A DNA stretch of 64,000 bases from an uncultured Flavobacteriales bacterium. GTDB lineage: Bacteria > Bacteroidota > Bacteroidia > Flavobacteriales_G > Salibacteraceae. The notes under the pieces were generated by a model, which had not been told where the DNA came from, made no database searches, and saw only the letters and a program-made list of their open reading frames with translations. The stretch is from positions 62,001-126,000 of the forward strand of contig CAJIZE010000003.1 of assembly GCA_905181855.1 (NCBI GenBank), given 5' to 3'. Of the stretch, positions 46,353-55,922 are shown one piece after another (the stretch's first letter is position 1; each line of letters starts with the position of its first letter). Made by a program: the position numbers and the translations under genes.

Positions 46353-49076
46353 ATGAAATACTTATATACCCTAGTTGCATTGTGTCTTTTTTCCTCCTGT
46401 AGTTTCCTTTCATCTAATAAAGAAAATAACTTTGGAATTGAAGGTAAAGCGGAATGGATGTTTGAACGATTAAAAGATCCAATGACGAATGAAATTCCAG
46501 CCGGAATAAGGAAAAGGGAGATTGCATTTGCTGAAAATTTACCTAAAGATGTTCAGTTTCAAAGAAGAGGAGCCAGCGTTTGGAAACAGGCCGGACCGTT
46601 CAATATTGGAGGTCGTACTAGAGGAGCTGCTGTTGATGTAACAAACGACAGCATATTATTAGCTGCAGGTATTTCAGGAGGGGTTTGGCGTTCTACAGAT
46701 CAAGGTAATTCATGGGAACACACAACAAAAGACGCATTTCAATTTAACGGCTCATGCATAGCTCAAGATACAAGAGAAGGCAAAACAAATGTTTGGTATT
46801 TAGGAACGGGCGAAAATATAGGCAATTCTGCAAGCGCTAATTTTTCAGCAACTTATGTAGGTAACGGTCTATTTAAGTCAACTGATGGCGGCAAATCATG
46901 GTCTGGGTTGACTTCAACTCAAAGCAATACAACACAGAGCAAAGAACCTTGGGATATAGTTTGGGATATAAAAACTGATCCTAGTGATTCTATAAACGAC
47001 GTTGTTTACGCTGCAATCCTTGGACGAATAATGAAAAGTACCAACGGTGGAGATTCTTTCCGATTTGTAAATGGAAATAAAAGTGGTTTTTTGTCTGCTT
47101 ATACAGATGTTGCGGTTACCAGCTCTGGTGTTGTTTATTCAACGCTAAGTAGTGACGGAACCACCAAAGGAATTTTTCGTTCGGTTGACGGAGAAGCTTG
47201 GGATAATATTACACCCTCAAATTATCCAGCAGACTACAAGCGAGTGGTAATTGCTATAGACCCTAATAATGAAAATAAAGTTTATTTTTTAGGTGAGACG
47301 CCCGGTGCAGGAAAGTTTTCTACTCCCGGTGATGCCTTTTCAGAGGCCAATTCGCTTTGGAAATATGTTTATAAAAGTGGCAATGGAACTGATACCAATA
47401 ATTTGTGGATTAATTTGAGTAACAGTATTCCGGCCGATGAAAGTTTTAGAAAAAGTTACAGATGCCAGGGTTCTTATGATGTCGAAATAGCTGTTAAGCC
47501 GGGAGATTCGAATGTTGTTTTTATTGCTGGTACAAATATGTTTAGATCAAACGATGCATTTGAAACCAGTGCTCAAATTACACATATTGGAGGTTATAAT
47601 CCTATTAGTAGCCCCGATTATAGATATCCAAACCATCATCCTGATCATCACCAAATTTTATTTTTGAGTAACCCTAATGAAATGTTCAATACCAATGATG
47701 GTGGAGTCTACATTACCAGAAACGACATGGCAAGTGACGTAGTTTGGGAGGATAAAAATAGAGGTTATTTTACCACTCAATTTTACACGGTAGGAGTTAA
47801 CAGAACAACTTCAGGAAACAAAGAAGTTGTAGGAGGAATGCAAGACAATAGTTCTGGCTTTACTCGAACTGTGAATAATACTGTTCCGTGGTCTATTCCT
47901 GCATCTGGCGATGGTTCGTACTGTGCAATTGGAGCATCTGATGATTATTATTTTTCTTCGCAAAACGGAGTTACTTATAAAATGGAACTTGACCAAGATG
48001 GAAATAGAGCCGATTTTAGAAGGATTGACCCTGAAAATGGAAGCTCATACTTTTTTATTAATCCATTTATACTAGATGATGTAGATCAAAACATAATGTA
48101 CATGTCGCAATACACGAATATTATGCGACACAACAACTTATCATCAATTCTTTTAAATAACAGTGGCAACAAATTAAGTGTTGGATGGGAACGACTTGTG
48201 GTAAACACTGCAGGCGAAAGAGTTTCAACATTGGAATCAACTTATGGTAACCCTGATCACAGATTATATATTGGCACTGATGATAAGAAAGTGTATCGTT
48301 TAGAAAATGCTGATACAGCAATGGGATTGCCCACTGAAATAACACAAAAGGTTGGAACAGGTAGTTTTGTTAACGATATTGCTGTTCATCCATTCGATGG
48401 TGATAAATTGATATTAGTGTATTCCAATTACAACGTGTATAGCTTATACTATTCGAAGGATGCTGGATCAAGTTGGGAGAAAATAGCTGGAAACTTAGAG
48501 CCAGAATTAAATGGTTCATATCCACCTGCTTTGGATGGGATTGGGGATGGGCCGTCTGTTCGAAGTGCGGCTATAGTGCCAGTTGAAAGCGGTGTTATCT
48601 ACTTTGTTGGAACATCAGTAGGATTATTTGCTACAAAACAGTTAAATGGTGATTCAACGGTGTGGGTTCAACAAGGTACTGATGTTATAGGTAACGCTAT
48701 TGTAGATATGATTGATTATCGAAGGTCGGATGGCTTTATGGCTATTGGTACTCATGGGAGAGGTGTTTTTACCGCTCAGATTGTATTGTCTAGTCAGGTA
48801 GTTGGTATTGATGATATAAAAAATCAGCATTCTGAAGCAAGTAAAAATACTATCAAAGTATACCCAAACCCTGCTTCAGATTATTTGAGAATATCAGCAC
48901 AAGGCAATTCAGTTAAAGTTTATAGCCTCGAAGGTGCATTGGTTTTAAGTCAAAAATTGGCTTCAAATTTAGCTGAACATAAATTAGATATAACTAATCT
49001 GAAAAACGGCTTATATACTTTTGTAGTTTTAGATGATAACTGTTCTAAAACTGGTAAATTTGTGGTGAATAAATAG
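46353..49076 (+). CDS. T9SS-secreted sialidase/VPS10-like beta-propeller protein
   Basis: The ATG at 46353 gives 907 residues and a good signal (MKYLYTLVALCLFSSC); an upstream in-frame TTG at 46323 would add ten residues before it. BNR/Asp-box repeats are clear: WRSTDQGNSWEH, FKSTDGGKSWSG, FRSVDGEAWDN, YYSKDAGSSWEKI, typical of secreted glycosidase-like propellers. Catalytic residues of true sialidases cannot be placed. A type A sorting domain ends the protein (IKVYPNPASDYLRISA ... LKNGLYTFVVLDD). The signal region has a Cys near the cleavage site, so lipid modification is possible but unusual for a T9SS cargo. Confidence 0.87.
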   Translation: MKYLYTLVALCLFSSCSFLSSNKENNFGIEGKAEWMFERLKDPMTNEIPAGIRKREIAFAENLPKDVQFQRRGASVWKQAGPFNIGGRTRGAAVDVTNDSILLAAGISGGVWRSTDQGNSWEHTTKDAFQFNGSCIAQDTREGKTNVWYLGTGENIGNSASANFSATYVGNGLFKSTDGGKSWSGLTSTQSNTTQSKEPWDIVWDIKTDPSDSINDVVYAAILGRIMKSTNGGDSFRFVNGNKSGFLSAYTDVAVTSSGVVYSTLSSDGTTKGIFRSVDGEAWDNITPSNYPADYKRVVIAIDPNNENKVYFLGETPGAGKFSTPGDAFSEANSLWKYVYKSGNGTDTNNLWINLSNSIPADESFRKSYRCQGSYDVEIAVKPGDSNVVFIAGTNMFRSNDAFETSAQITHIGGYNPISSPDYRYPNHHPDHHQILFLSNPNEMFNTNDGGVYITRNDMASDVVWEDKNRGYFTTQFYTVGVNRTTSGNKEVVGGMQDNSSGFTRTVNNTVPWSIPASGDGSYCAIGASDDYYFSSQNGVTYKMELDQDGNRADFRRIDPENGSSYFFINPFILDDVDQNIMYMSQYTNIMRHNNLSSILLNNSGNKLSVGWERLVVNTAGERVSTLESTYGNPDHRLYIGTDDKKVYRLENADTAMGLPTEITQKVGTGSFVNDIAVHPFDGDKLILVYSNYNVYSLYYSKDAGSSWEKIAGNLEPELNGSYPPALDGIGDGPSVRSAAIVPVESGVIYFVGTSVGLFATKQLNGDSTVWVQQGTDVIGNAIVDMIDYRRSDGFMAIGTHGRGVFTAQIVLSSQVVGIDDIKNQHSEASKNTIKVYPNPASDYLRISAQGNSVKVYSLEGALVLSQKLASNLAEHKLDITNLKNGLYTFVVLDDNCSKTGKFVVNK

Positions 49077-49080
49077 CAAC

Positions 49081-49833
49081 TTGTTTTTTATATTTTCTAA
49101 GGTACTTACTTTTACAATTGCTCCTATAACGTGGGTGATTATTTTTCTTGTATTGGCTATGATTATAGCCAAAAAAAGAAGAAAATTTCTAATCTGGTCG
49201 TTTTCAGTTTTTTTCGTTTTCGGAAACTCATTTTTACTTGATGAAGCACTAAGGCATTATGAAGTAAATCGTGTTAATAAAACGGAATTAGGTAAATACG
49301 AGGCAGTTATTATTCTAGGAGGGTATTCAAATTACGACCCAACGAACAACCAAATTAATTTTGGTGAATCAAGCGATAGGTTTATCTATGGCCTTTGGTG
49401 TTACAAGAATAAAGTAGCGGACAAAATAATTATTTCAGGAGGCTCAGCAAGCTTGTTAGGTCTCGATAAAGAAGGAAGTTATGTTTATCCGTTTTTAACT
49501 CAGTTAGGAGTTAAAGCTAAAGATATATTGGTTGATTCAATATCTCAAAATACCTATCAAAACGCAGTTAATGTAAAGCAGATTGTTGAGCAAAATAATA
49601 TTGAAGGTAGAATTCTATTAATTACCTCATCAGTACATATGTTACGTGCCTCAAAATGTTTTAATAAGCAAGGTATTGAGGTTGTTCAATTTCCTGTTGA
49701 TCGAATTTCTGGTTCTAGAAAATTTCATTTAGAGCATTTAATTTTGCCACAAGCAGAAACTTTACAAAAGTGGCAAGTATTTATACATGAAATGGTTGGA
49801 ATTTGCGTTTACAAGATTAAAGGATACGTTTAA
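49081..49833 (+). CDS. YdcF/ElyC-like DUF218 membrane protein
   Basis: 250 residues: two N-terminal membrane helices (about 5-30 and 37-55), then a DUF218 domain with AVIILGGYSNYD, ADKIIISGGSAS, QNTYQNAVNV and ILLITSSVHMLRA. The family includes E. coli ElyC (SanA/YdcF-like), linked to envelope and peptidoglycan precursor homeostasis; biochemical function unproven. TTG start. The last base of the stop region overlaps the next ATG (TAATG). Confidence 0.85.
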   Translation: MFFIFSKVLTFTIAPITWVIIFLVLAMIIAKKRRKFLIWSFSVFFVFGNSFLLDEALRHYEVNRVNKTELGKYEAVIILGGYSNYDPTNNQINFGESSDRFIYGLWCYKNKVADKIIISGGSASLLGLDKEGSYVYPFLTQLGVKAKDILVDSISQNTYQNAVNVKQIVEQNNIEGRILLITSSVHMLRASKCFNKQGIEVVQFPVDRISGSRKFHLEHLILPQAETLQKWQVFIHEMVGICVYKIKGYV

Positions 49834-50498
49834 TGAGGCGCTTACTACTTATTTTATTTAGTTGTTTGATTGTTCTTTCAGCTTGTGCTCAAGAAAGACC
49901 AACTAGGGAGTCAAAAGAAGGATATCTAAAAATTGAGCAGAGAGTTAATACCAGAGGTGAGAACGTTCGTGAAGCGCTTAGAGATGTTTCTAAATCATCA
50001 CAGAAAAAGAACTCAGAGAATAAAAAATTAAAGAAGAAAAAAGTTGGAAAAAGGCTTACTGTTAAAAAATTAAAGAGCGGTAATGAAATAGATTTTTACG
50101 AAGGTGAAAAAGCTGTTGTTAAAACGCGTAAAGACGAACGGTATAAGGGTAAAATAGTGATCATAAGCCCTAAAGAATATAAAATTGGCGACTCATTAGT
50201 TGTTATGAAAGATTTGGTGTTACTTAAACGAGGATTTGGTAAGTCGTTTGTACAAAAACTTTCGGGAACAGGCTTGTTTATTGCGGGCATTGCGGTAACG
50301 GCCGGTGGAGTATTTATAGGTTCCGAAGGCTTAAAGGTGTTTACCTTAGGGGGGCCATTTATTATTGTAACCGCAGCCGCTCTTACAGCAGCAATTGCCA
50401 TTGATATTGTTGGTATATCAATTATGGCCGAAGGAGTTAAATTGATTGTACAGCCAACCAAGTTTAAAATAGGCAAGAAATGGTTTATTAAAGCTTGA
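49833..50498 (+). CDS. Unrecognised lipoprotein with a basic linker and glycine-rich hydrophobic segments
   Basis: 221 residues. The signal MRRLLLILFSCLIVLSACAQ has a clear lipobox (LSAC). A strongly basic region follows (about 60-85, KKNSENKKLKKKKVGKR). Next is a small beta-rich part (DFYEGEKAVVKTRKDERYKG ... YKIGDSLVVMKDLVLLKRG). After that come two long hydrophobic, Gly/Ala-rich stretches (about 148-168 and 175-205) resembling glycine zippers, and a short basic end. I do not recognise the family. A lipoprotein with membrane-spanning helices is unusual; it may associate with the inner or outer membrane. Overlap with the DUF218 gene suggests joint expression. Confidence 0.7.
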   Translation: MRRLLLILFSCLIVLSACAQERPTRESKEGYLKIEQRVNTRGENVREALRDVSKSSQKKNSENKKLKKKKVGKRLTVKKLKSGNEIDFYEGEKAVVKTRKDERYKGKIVIISPKEYKIGDSLVVMKDLVLLKRGFGKSFVQKLSGTGLFIAGIAVTAGGVFIGSEGLKVFTLGGPFIIVTAAALTAAIAIDIVGISIMAEGVKLIVQPTKFKIGKKWFIKA

Positions 50499-50597
50499 CT
50501 TTCAGTACTTAAGGTTGTCTAATTTTAACTTTAATTGGTTGTTATTGATCTAATCTAAAAATGATTGTTCAATTACTAAATATTGATACTAAAATTC

Positions 50598-50617
50598 AAT
50601 CTTACTTGTGTAAGATT
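50598..50617. repeat. Perfect hairpin in the 50499-51083 spacer
   Basis: AATCTTAC and GTAAGATT enclose TTGT, an 8-bp stem. No T run follows, so it is not a clear terminator. The rest of this 585-base spacer holds only the promoter region at 51018-51052 and a small GGTTT/AAACC stem near 50900; no convincing gene. Confidence 0.6.
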
Positions 50618-51017
50618 CGAGCTTCGATACTTTGTGTTTTTTGGATATCAACTGCAAATTCAGTAAATATCACAATTGACGAGTTTTCAAATGGTGACTC
50701 CATTTCATGAATTCAAATCCGGTTTCAAATTGTTAATAAAACCTATACATTTAATTTAGTTCATAATAGGGCTGTTAAAGTAACATTTTAGATCGATCTT
50801 AACGGGAGTTTATAGAGTAAAAAACAACACATGATTGGACGTGAAAAATTCTTATGAGTAAACTTCAGGGGAATTGCCAAAGTTTGGGGCTCAGGTTTGA
50901 ATGAAACCCAGACCTTAGTGGAATGATAGAATTGAAAACGCAATCAATAATTACGTGCTAATAAAAAGTGAAACGGTGGTCAAATACATACGAGAAAGTT
51001 AAAATGTACTCTTCATA

Positions 51018-51052
51018 ATGACGTCATAAATCATATAAATGTAGTATTTTTG
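51018..51052 (+). promoter_or_regulatory. Promoter with ATGACGTCAT palindrome upstream of the type B cargo operon
   Basis: A -7 box TATTTTTG (51045-51052) lies 31 bases before the ATG at 51084. A perfect 10-base palindrome ATGACGTCAT (51018-51027) occupies the position where a -33 element would be. A regulator binding there is inferred, none is identified. Confidence 0.5.
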
Positions 51053-51083
51053 GAATATTTTGCTTAAACAAAACACTGGATTG

Positions 51084-54000
51084 ATGCATATAGGGTTGCG
51101 CAACAGCTTAATTACCAAAATTTTAAGAACGTTTTTTGCCTTAATTTTAACGTTTTGTATACTTCCGGAAAGTGTTCAGTCTCAAGAAATGAGGGTTTAT
51201 TCTCAAGGGCCGGGTTACAGGTTTTTACCTCAAAAACAATACAACGGAATTCCTGTTACTATCTATAACGACAGTTCTAAGACATACCGAAATCAGTTTA
51301 CCTTAAACATTGAAATTGATGGAGTAGCAGATAGCTTTACGCTAGATTCTTTGTTGGCGGATCAAGATTCTACCATAATTTTTGCTTACCCTAACTTGGC
51401 AAATACCCTAGACTCACACTTAATAAAAACCTACTTTAGTTTTAGTGCAGCTCAGTTAAATCCGTTTAGCGATACTGTTTGGAACCAGTTAATTATTACT
51501 GATTCTCTTTTAAGTAGAGATAATCTGATAGATTCGAACCTAAGCTATATAAATCTTGAAACAGATTCTGTTGGAAACATTGCAGGTGTTTATGTGCCCG
51601 AAATGGTAGGTGTAACCTTCGAATTGAACGTTATTGATACCTTGCAATCGGTTGATTATTTTATTAAAAATGCATCGGCTCAGGATACCTTTAAGGTTAA
51701 CTTATACAGCTTTAGCAACCAACCTGATTCAGTTTTAGAAATACAATTAGTGAATTTTACTGATTCACTTGATGGATTCAAGAAAATTACATTTGATTGC
51801 TTCAATGACTTGCATCCAGGTAAATATTTAATAGCTATTGGTAAAACTGATTCTACGGGAAATGGTTCTTCAATAGGTGCAACTGAAACCTATTTTGATA
51901 CAAGTTCGGTTTGGTTAGAAAATGAAACTAATGGTTGGGAAAAAGCTGCAGTTAGCAACTATTCAAAAAACCCAATAGTTCAGTTTAATTTCAATGGCAA
52001 TAAAGTTTATCCAAATTTAATAGCGTCATTAACTGACAGCAATAGCTGTGAGGGTAACAGACACCTTTTTTATAAAGACACAACATTTGCTGGTTCAATA
52101 ATTTGGAATGGAACGAGTGCCTTAGATTCGTTTGTAAACGAGACATCTCAAATGCTATTGGCCGAACATATTATTCAAGGTTCAGGTTGTTCTTTGTATG
52201 ATTCAATTTACAGTGTGGTTTCTGATGTTCAACTATTCACCTTAAATGAGGACACAGCTGTTTTTTGTGAAAACGATAGTTTAATAAACATCATTGGTTC
52301 AATCAATTACAACAACTATTACTGGCAACTTGAAGACAGTGCTATAATAAATTCGGGTTCATCTCATACTGCTCCTTCTGATACCGCAGGATTTTATGAG
52401 TTTACTGCAATAGCAACGAATCAAAACGAACAATGTATTCAAAACGACACCGTTGTTTTTCAAATAAACGACAAGCCATTAGCAATAATTAATACAATCG
52501 CTCCAATTTGTGGTAACGATTCGGTGCTGTCGTTAATTAGTTCAGTTACCGACACGGCATTTGGGGCTTTTTCAGGTAATGGAATAAGCAACGGGTTTTA
52601 TTTTGAGCCAGATTCAGCACATGCCGATTCGGGAGGCCTTGATTCAATGCAGATCGTTTACACAAGAGAATCAGATTTAGGTTGTGTAAGTAGAGATACA
52701 TCTTTAATCGAGGTAGGTGCTTATCCAGTATTCAGCTACAACAATATAATACCTGAGTTTTGTGACTATGATACATTGAACCTTGCAAATGATTTTAACG
52801 TTACTTCGTTTGAAGGAGGAGGTTATTTCGATGGGCTTGGGGTTGATAGCGTATTCTTTTACCAATCGTCAGCAACAACTTACGATTTGAAATATTATCA
52901 AACTGATGTTGTGTCGTCAAAACTATCTTGTTCTGATTCATTGAATTTAAGCGTGGTAGTAAACCTAACGCCAACATTGTCCTTCGATTTAGGATTTGAC
53001 AGAATTTGCATAGACTCAACAAATGTACCTCTGGATAGCTTGGCATTTCCTATTGGTGGAGTATATTCAGGTAATGGAGTCATTCCTAATGGAGGCTTAT
53101 TCACATTTATTCCAAGCATTGCTGATACAGGAACCCATGTTGTTGGATACCAATTTACAACAAATAAAAATTGTTCAGCAAGTATATCAGATACTTTAAT
53201 AGTAGATTCATTGCCGAAGGTTGCGTTATCTGCAATTCCTGATTTCTGTGTTGATGGTGATACTTTACATCTTGCTTCTTATGCAACTCCATTTGGAGGT
53301 ATTTTTAGCGGATCAGGCGTTGCTTTTAATTCATTGGGGTATGTATTCGATCCTGACTCTGGTTCATTAGGGTCGTCAAATTTTGTGAATTATTTGTTTC
53401 AAAACCCTATTTCTGGCTGTAAGGCTGATAGTACCGTATTGGTAACAATTAACAATAAACCACAAGTTGCGTTTACGGCATTACCTGATTTTTGTATTGG
53501 TGATTCGGCATATTCTCTTACTCAACATACTCAATTAGGTGGGGTTTTTAGTGGAACCGGAATTGATTCAGGTTTAACTATTTTTAATATTGATACGGCT
53601 GGTGTAGGCACACACATTATCAATTACACCATTATCAACGCAAATGGATGTGTTGATAGTGCATCTCAAACAACAACGATTAATTCTTTACCTGTAGTTA
53701 GTTTGTCCATATCTACTGATACAATTTGTTTTCAAAGCACTCCTTATCAACTTTCAGGTGGATTACCTGCCGGACCAGGTGCCGGAGCTTACACAGGTAA
53801 AAATGTTTCATTTAATCAATTCAATGCCTTTAATGCAGCAGTTGGAACGGACACCATTACTTACACCTATACAAATCCAATTACAGGATGTATTAATGCT
53901 TCTACCGATACTATTTTAATAACGCCTTTACCTCAGCCTGCTTTTAGTGTCAACATTGACAGTATTTGTAACAATGAGCTTGCTTTTAACATTGGTGGTG

Positions 54001-55922
54001 GAGTTCCCAACGTAAGTAATGTATTAACAGAAACTTATTCAGGTGTCGGCATAACATCAGGTCAATTTAATCCTTCAACCCAATTGCCAGGAATTTATAC
54101 GATCACCTACACAGTAGTTGATTCATTAAATTGTACAAATCTCATTACTGATGATATTACAGTAAACTCTATACCATCAATTAATTTTGGAACGGTTAAT
54201 AATATTTGTTTTCAAGATACATTAAACATATCGGCAAGTATTACCGGAGCATCTTCATGGCAATACAAGCTAATTCAAGGAACCACAAATACAATACACC
54301 CTATTACTGGTTTATTTAATGCAATTCAAACAGGGTCAGATACCATACAATTTTCAATTACTGATTTTAATGGCTGTATGGACAGTTCAACACAATCAAT
54401 TTTTGTTGATACAATTCCTATAGTAAGTGTTGGCTCCTTTGGAGTAAGATGTTTAAACGGAAATCCAGTTAGTTTAAATACTGGTTCACCATCTGGAGGC
54501 ATATATAATTACAAAGGAGGGTTTGTGTTTGGCTCAATAACCCCGACTACTTTTGGAGCCGGGCTTGATTCAATCAAATATATATACAGTGATCAAAACG
54601 GGTGTACCGACTCAAGTTATAATACAGTATTGATTGATACTTTACCTATCGTAATATTAGGAGCGCTTGCGGACTTATGTATTAATGGTAATCCCGATAC
54701 ACTTACTGAAGGAATTCCTTTTGGTGGGGTCTATACTTCAAGTCAGGGCATGCTTAACGATTCGGTATTTGATCCTAATTTAATCCTTCCAAACATCTTT
54801 CAGGTCGTATATACTTTTACAGATGGTAACGGTTGTAATGGCGCAGATACTGCTAATTTGGTAGTTAACTCTATTCCTGTAGTTCAATTCGGAACCACAA
54901 TTCCAAATACATGTATCAACGGCGCATCAATTAATCTACTTTCTACAATTGGCGTAGCATTTCAAGCAACCTACCCTAAAGGAATATTCTCAGGAGTTGG
55001 AATTGATAGTGCAGGAAATTTTCTTCCAATCAATGCTGGAGTAGGTGGTCATAACATTAATTATCAATATACAGATGGTAATGGCTGCGTAGGTAATATT
55101 ACTGATAATATTATAGTTTACAACTTGCCGAAAATTTCTTTTGTGTCGCCTTTAAGCGATTTATGCTTGGGTGAGGATACATTGATTTCAGCATCTGCTT
55201 CGTTTTCTACTGATTTTATTTGGTCAACCGGCGAAACATCTAGTGTCATAAGAGTAGGACCTTCAATTAATACGGTTTATACCGTTACTATTACCGATCA
55301 ATTTACTTGTAGCAGTGCGGACTCAGTTGAATTAACCGTTAAAAATTCATTCGATATTGTGGCAAACTTTGATACATCTACCATTGAATTTAACACTTCT
55401 GCAACTTTAGACCTAATTGAAAATGACAATGGATATCCAAATGATATAGATCGGTATACAATATTGCGCGGACCAGACAATGGTATTATTGATGAAGCAT
55501 TTAATCCGGAAATAACCTATACACCAAATGATGGGTTTAGACGAACGGACTCTGTACTATATGAAATTTGTGACAACTATTGTCCAGCAATATGCGATAC
55601 CAATCGGCTTAAAATAAAAGTATTTGGTGACCCAACTGTGTTTATTCCTAATGCTATTTCGCCTAATGGCGACGGTATAAATGACAATTGGTTCGTACCC
55701 GGAATTACATCAGATTCGTTTAAAGACAACGAGCTATTTATTTTTAACAGAAATGGAAACGTAGTTTATAACGTGAAAGGTTATCAGAATGATTGGGAAG
55801 GTCAATCTGGTGGATTGTTTAGTTTTGGTAGCGAAAATTTACCTGATGGAACCTATTATTACGTTTTAAAGCTTAATGATGGAGGTGAAGATTTAAGTGG
55901 CACCATCGAATTGAAGAGGTAA
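51084..55922 (+). CDS. Giant T9SS cargo with Ig-like repeats and type B (CHU_C) sorting domain
   Basis: The ATG at 51084 gives about 1612 residues with a signal peptide ending SVQSQ; a TTG eight codons upstream is in frame. Residues about 30-330 form an N-terminal beta-rich region. About ten Ig-like repeats follow (nt about 52480-55330), each starting P-x-V-x-F/L ... I/L-C and carrying GG-x-(Y/F)-(S/T)-G-x-G. A short cadherin/Big-like domain comes next, then a gliding-motility-associated C-terminal domain: FIPNAISPNGDGINDNW, ELFIFNRNGNVVYNVKGYQN, LPDGTYYYVLKL. Type B domains are exported by T9SS with a PorP/SprF-family partner, and such a gene follows with one base of overlap. It is probably an adhesin or surface-layer protein. 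Confidence 0.9.
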   Translation: MHIGLRNSLITKILRTFFALILTFCILPESVQSQEMRVYSQGPGYRFLPQKQYNGIPVTIYNDSSKTYRNQFTLNIEIDGVADSFTLDSLLADQDSTIIFAYPNLANTLDSHLIKTYFSFSAAQLNPFSDTVWNQLIITDSLLSRDNLIDSNLSYINLETDSVGNIAGVYVPEMVGVTFELNVIDTLQSVDYFIKNASAQDTFKVNLYSFSNQPDSVLEIQLVNFTDSLDGFKKITFDCFNDLHPGKYLIAIGKTDSTGNGSSIGATETYFDTSSVWLENETNGWEKAAVSNYSKNPIVQFNFNGNKVYPNLIASLTDSNSCEGNRHLFYKDTTFAGSIIWNGTSALDSFVNETSQMLLAEHIIQGSGCSLYDSIYSVVSDVQLFTLNEDTAVFCENDSLINIIGSINYNNYYWQLEDSAIINSGSSHTAPSDTAGFYEFTAIATNQNEQCIQNDTVVFQINDKPLAIINTIAPICGNDSVLSLISSVTDTAFGAFSGNGISNGFYFEPDSAHADSGGLDSMQIVYTRESDLGCVSRDTSLIEVGAYPVFSYNNIIPEFCDYDTLNLANDFNVTSFEGGGYFDGLGVDSVFFYQSSATTYDLKYYQTDVVSSKLSCSDSLNLSVVVNLTPTLSFDLGFDRICIDSTNVPLDSLAFPIGGVYSGNGVIPNGGLFTFIPSIADTGTHVVGYQFTTNKNCSASISDTLIVDSLPKVALSAIPDFCVDGDTLHLASYATPFGGIFSGSGVAFNSLGYVFDPDSGSLGSSNFVNYLFQNPISGCKADSTVLVTINNKPQVAFTALPDFCIGDSAYSLTQHTQLGGVFSGTGIDSGLTIFNIDTAGVGTHIINYTIINANGCVDSASQTTTINSLPVVSLSISTDTICFQSTPYQLSGGLPAGPGAGAYTGKNVSFNQFNAFNAAVGTDTITYTYTNPITGCINASTDTILITPLPQPAFSVNIDSICNNELAFNIGGGVPNVSNVLTETYSGVGITSGQFNPSTQLPGIYTITYTVVDSLNCTNLITDDITVNSIPSINFGTVNNICFQDTLNISASITGASSWQYKLIQGTTNTIHPITGLFNAIQTGSDTIQFSITDFNGCMDSSTQSIFVDTIPIVSVGSFGVRCLNGNPVSLNTGSPSGGIYNYKGGFVFGSITPTTFGAGLDSIKYIYSDQNGCTDSSYNTVLIDTLPIVILGALADLCINGNPDTLTEGIPFGGVYTSSQGMLNDSVFDPNLILPNIFQVVYTFTDGNGCNGADTANLVVNSIPVVQFGTTIPNTCINGASINLLSTIGVAFQATYPKGIFSGVGIDSAGNFLPINAGVGGHNINYQYTDGNGCVGNITDNIIVYNLPKISFVSPLSDLCLGEDTLISASASFSTDFIWSTGETSSVIRVGPSINTVYTVTITDQFTCSSADSVELTVKNSFDIVANFDTSTIEFNTSATLDLIENDNGYPNDIDRYTILRGPDNGIIDEAFNPEITYTPNDGFRRTDSVLYEICDNYCPAICDTNRLKIKVFGDPTVFIPNAISPNGDGINDNWFVPGITSDSFKDNELFIFNRNGNVVYNVKGYQNDWEGQSGGLFSFGSENLPDGTYYYVLKLNDGGEDLSGTIELKR

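Noticed and set aside
50598-50617. Hairpin as a terminator after the lipoprotein gene
   Set aside because: No T run follows on either strand.
50561-50710. 49-codon frame in the 50499-51083 spacer
   Set aside because: It contains the perfect hairpin at 50598-50617 and has no ribosome site or recognisable feature.
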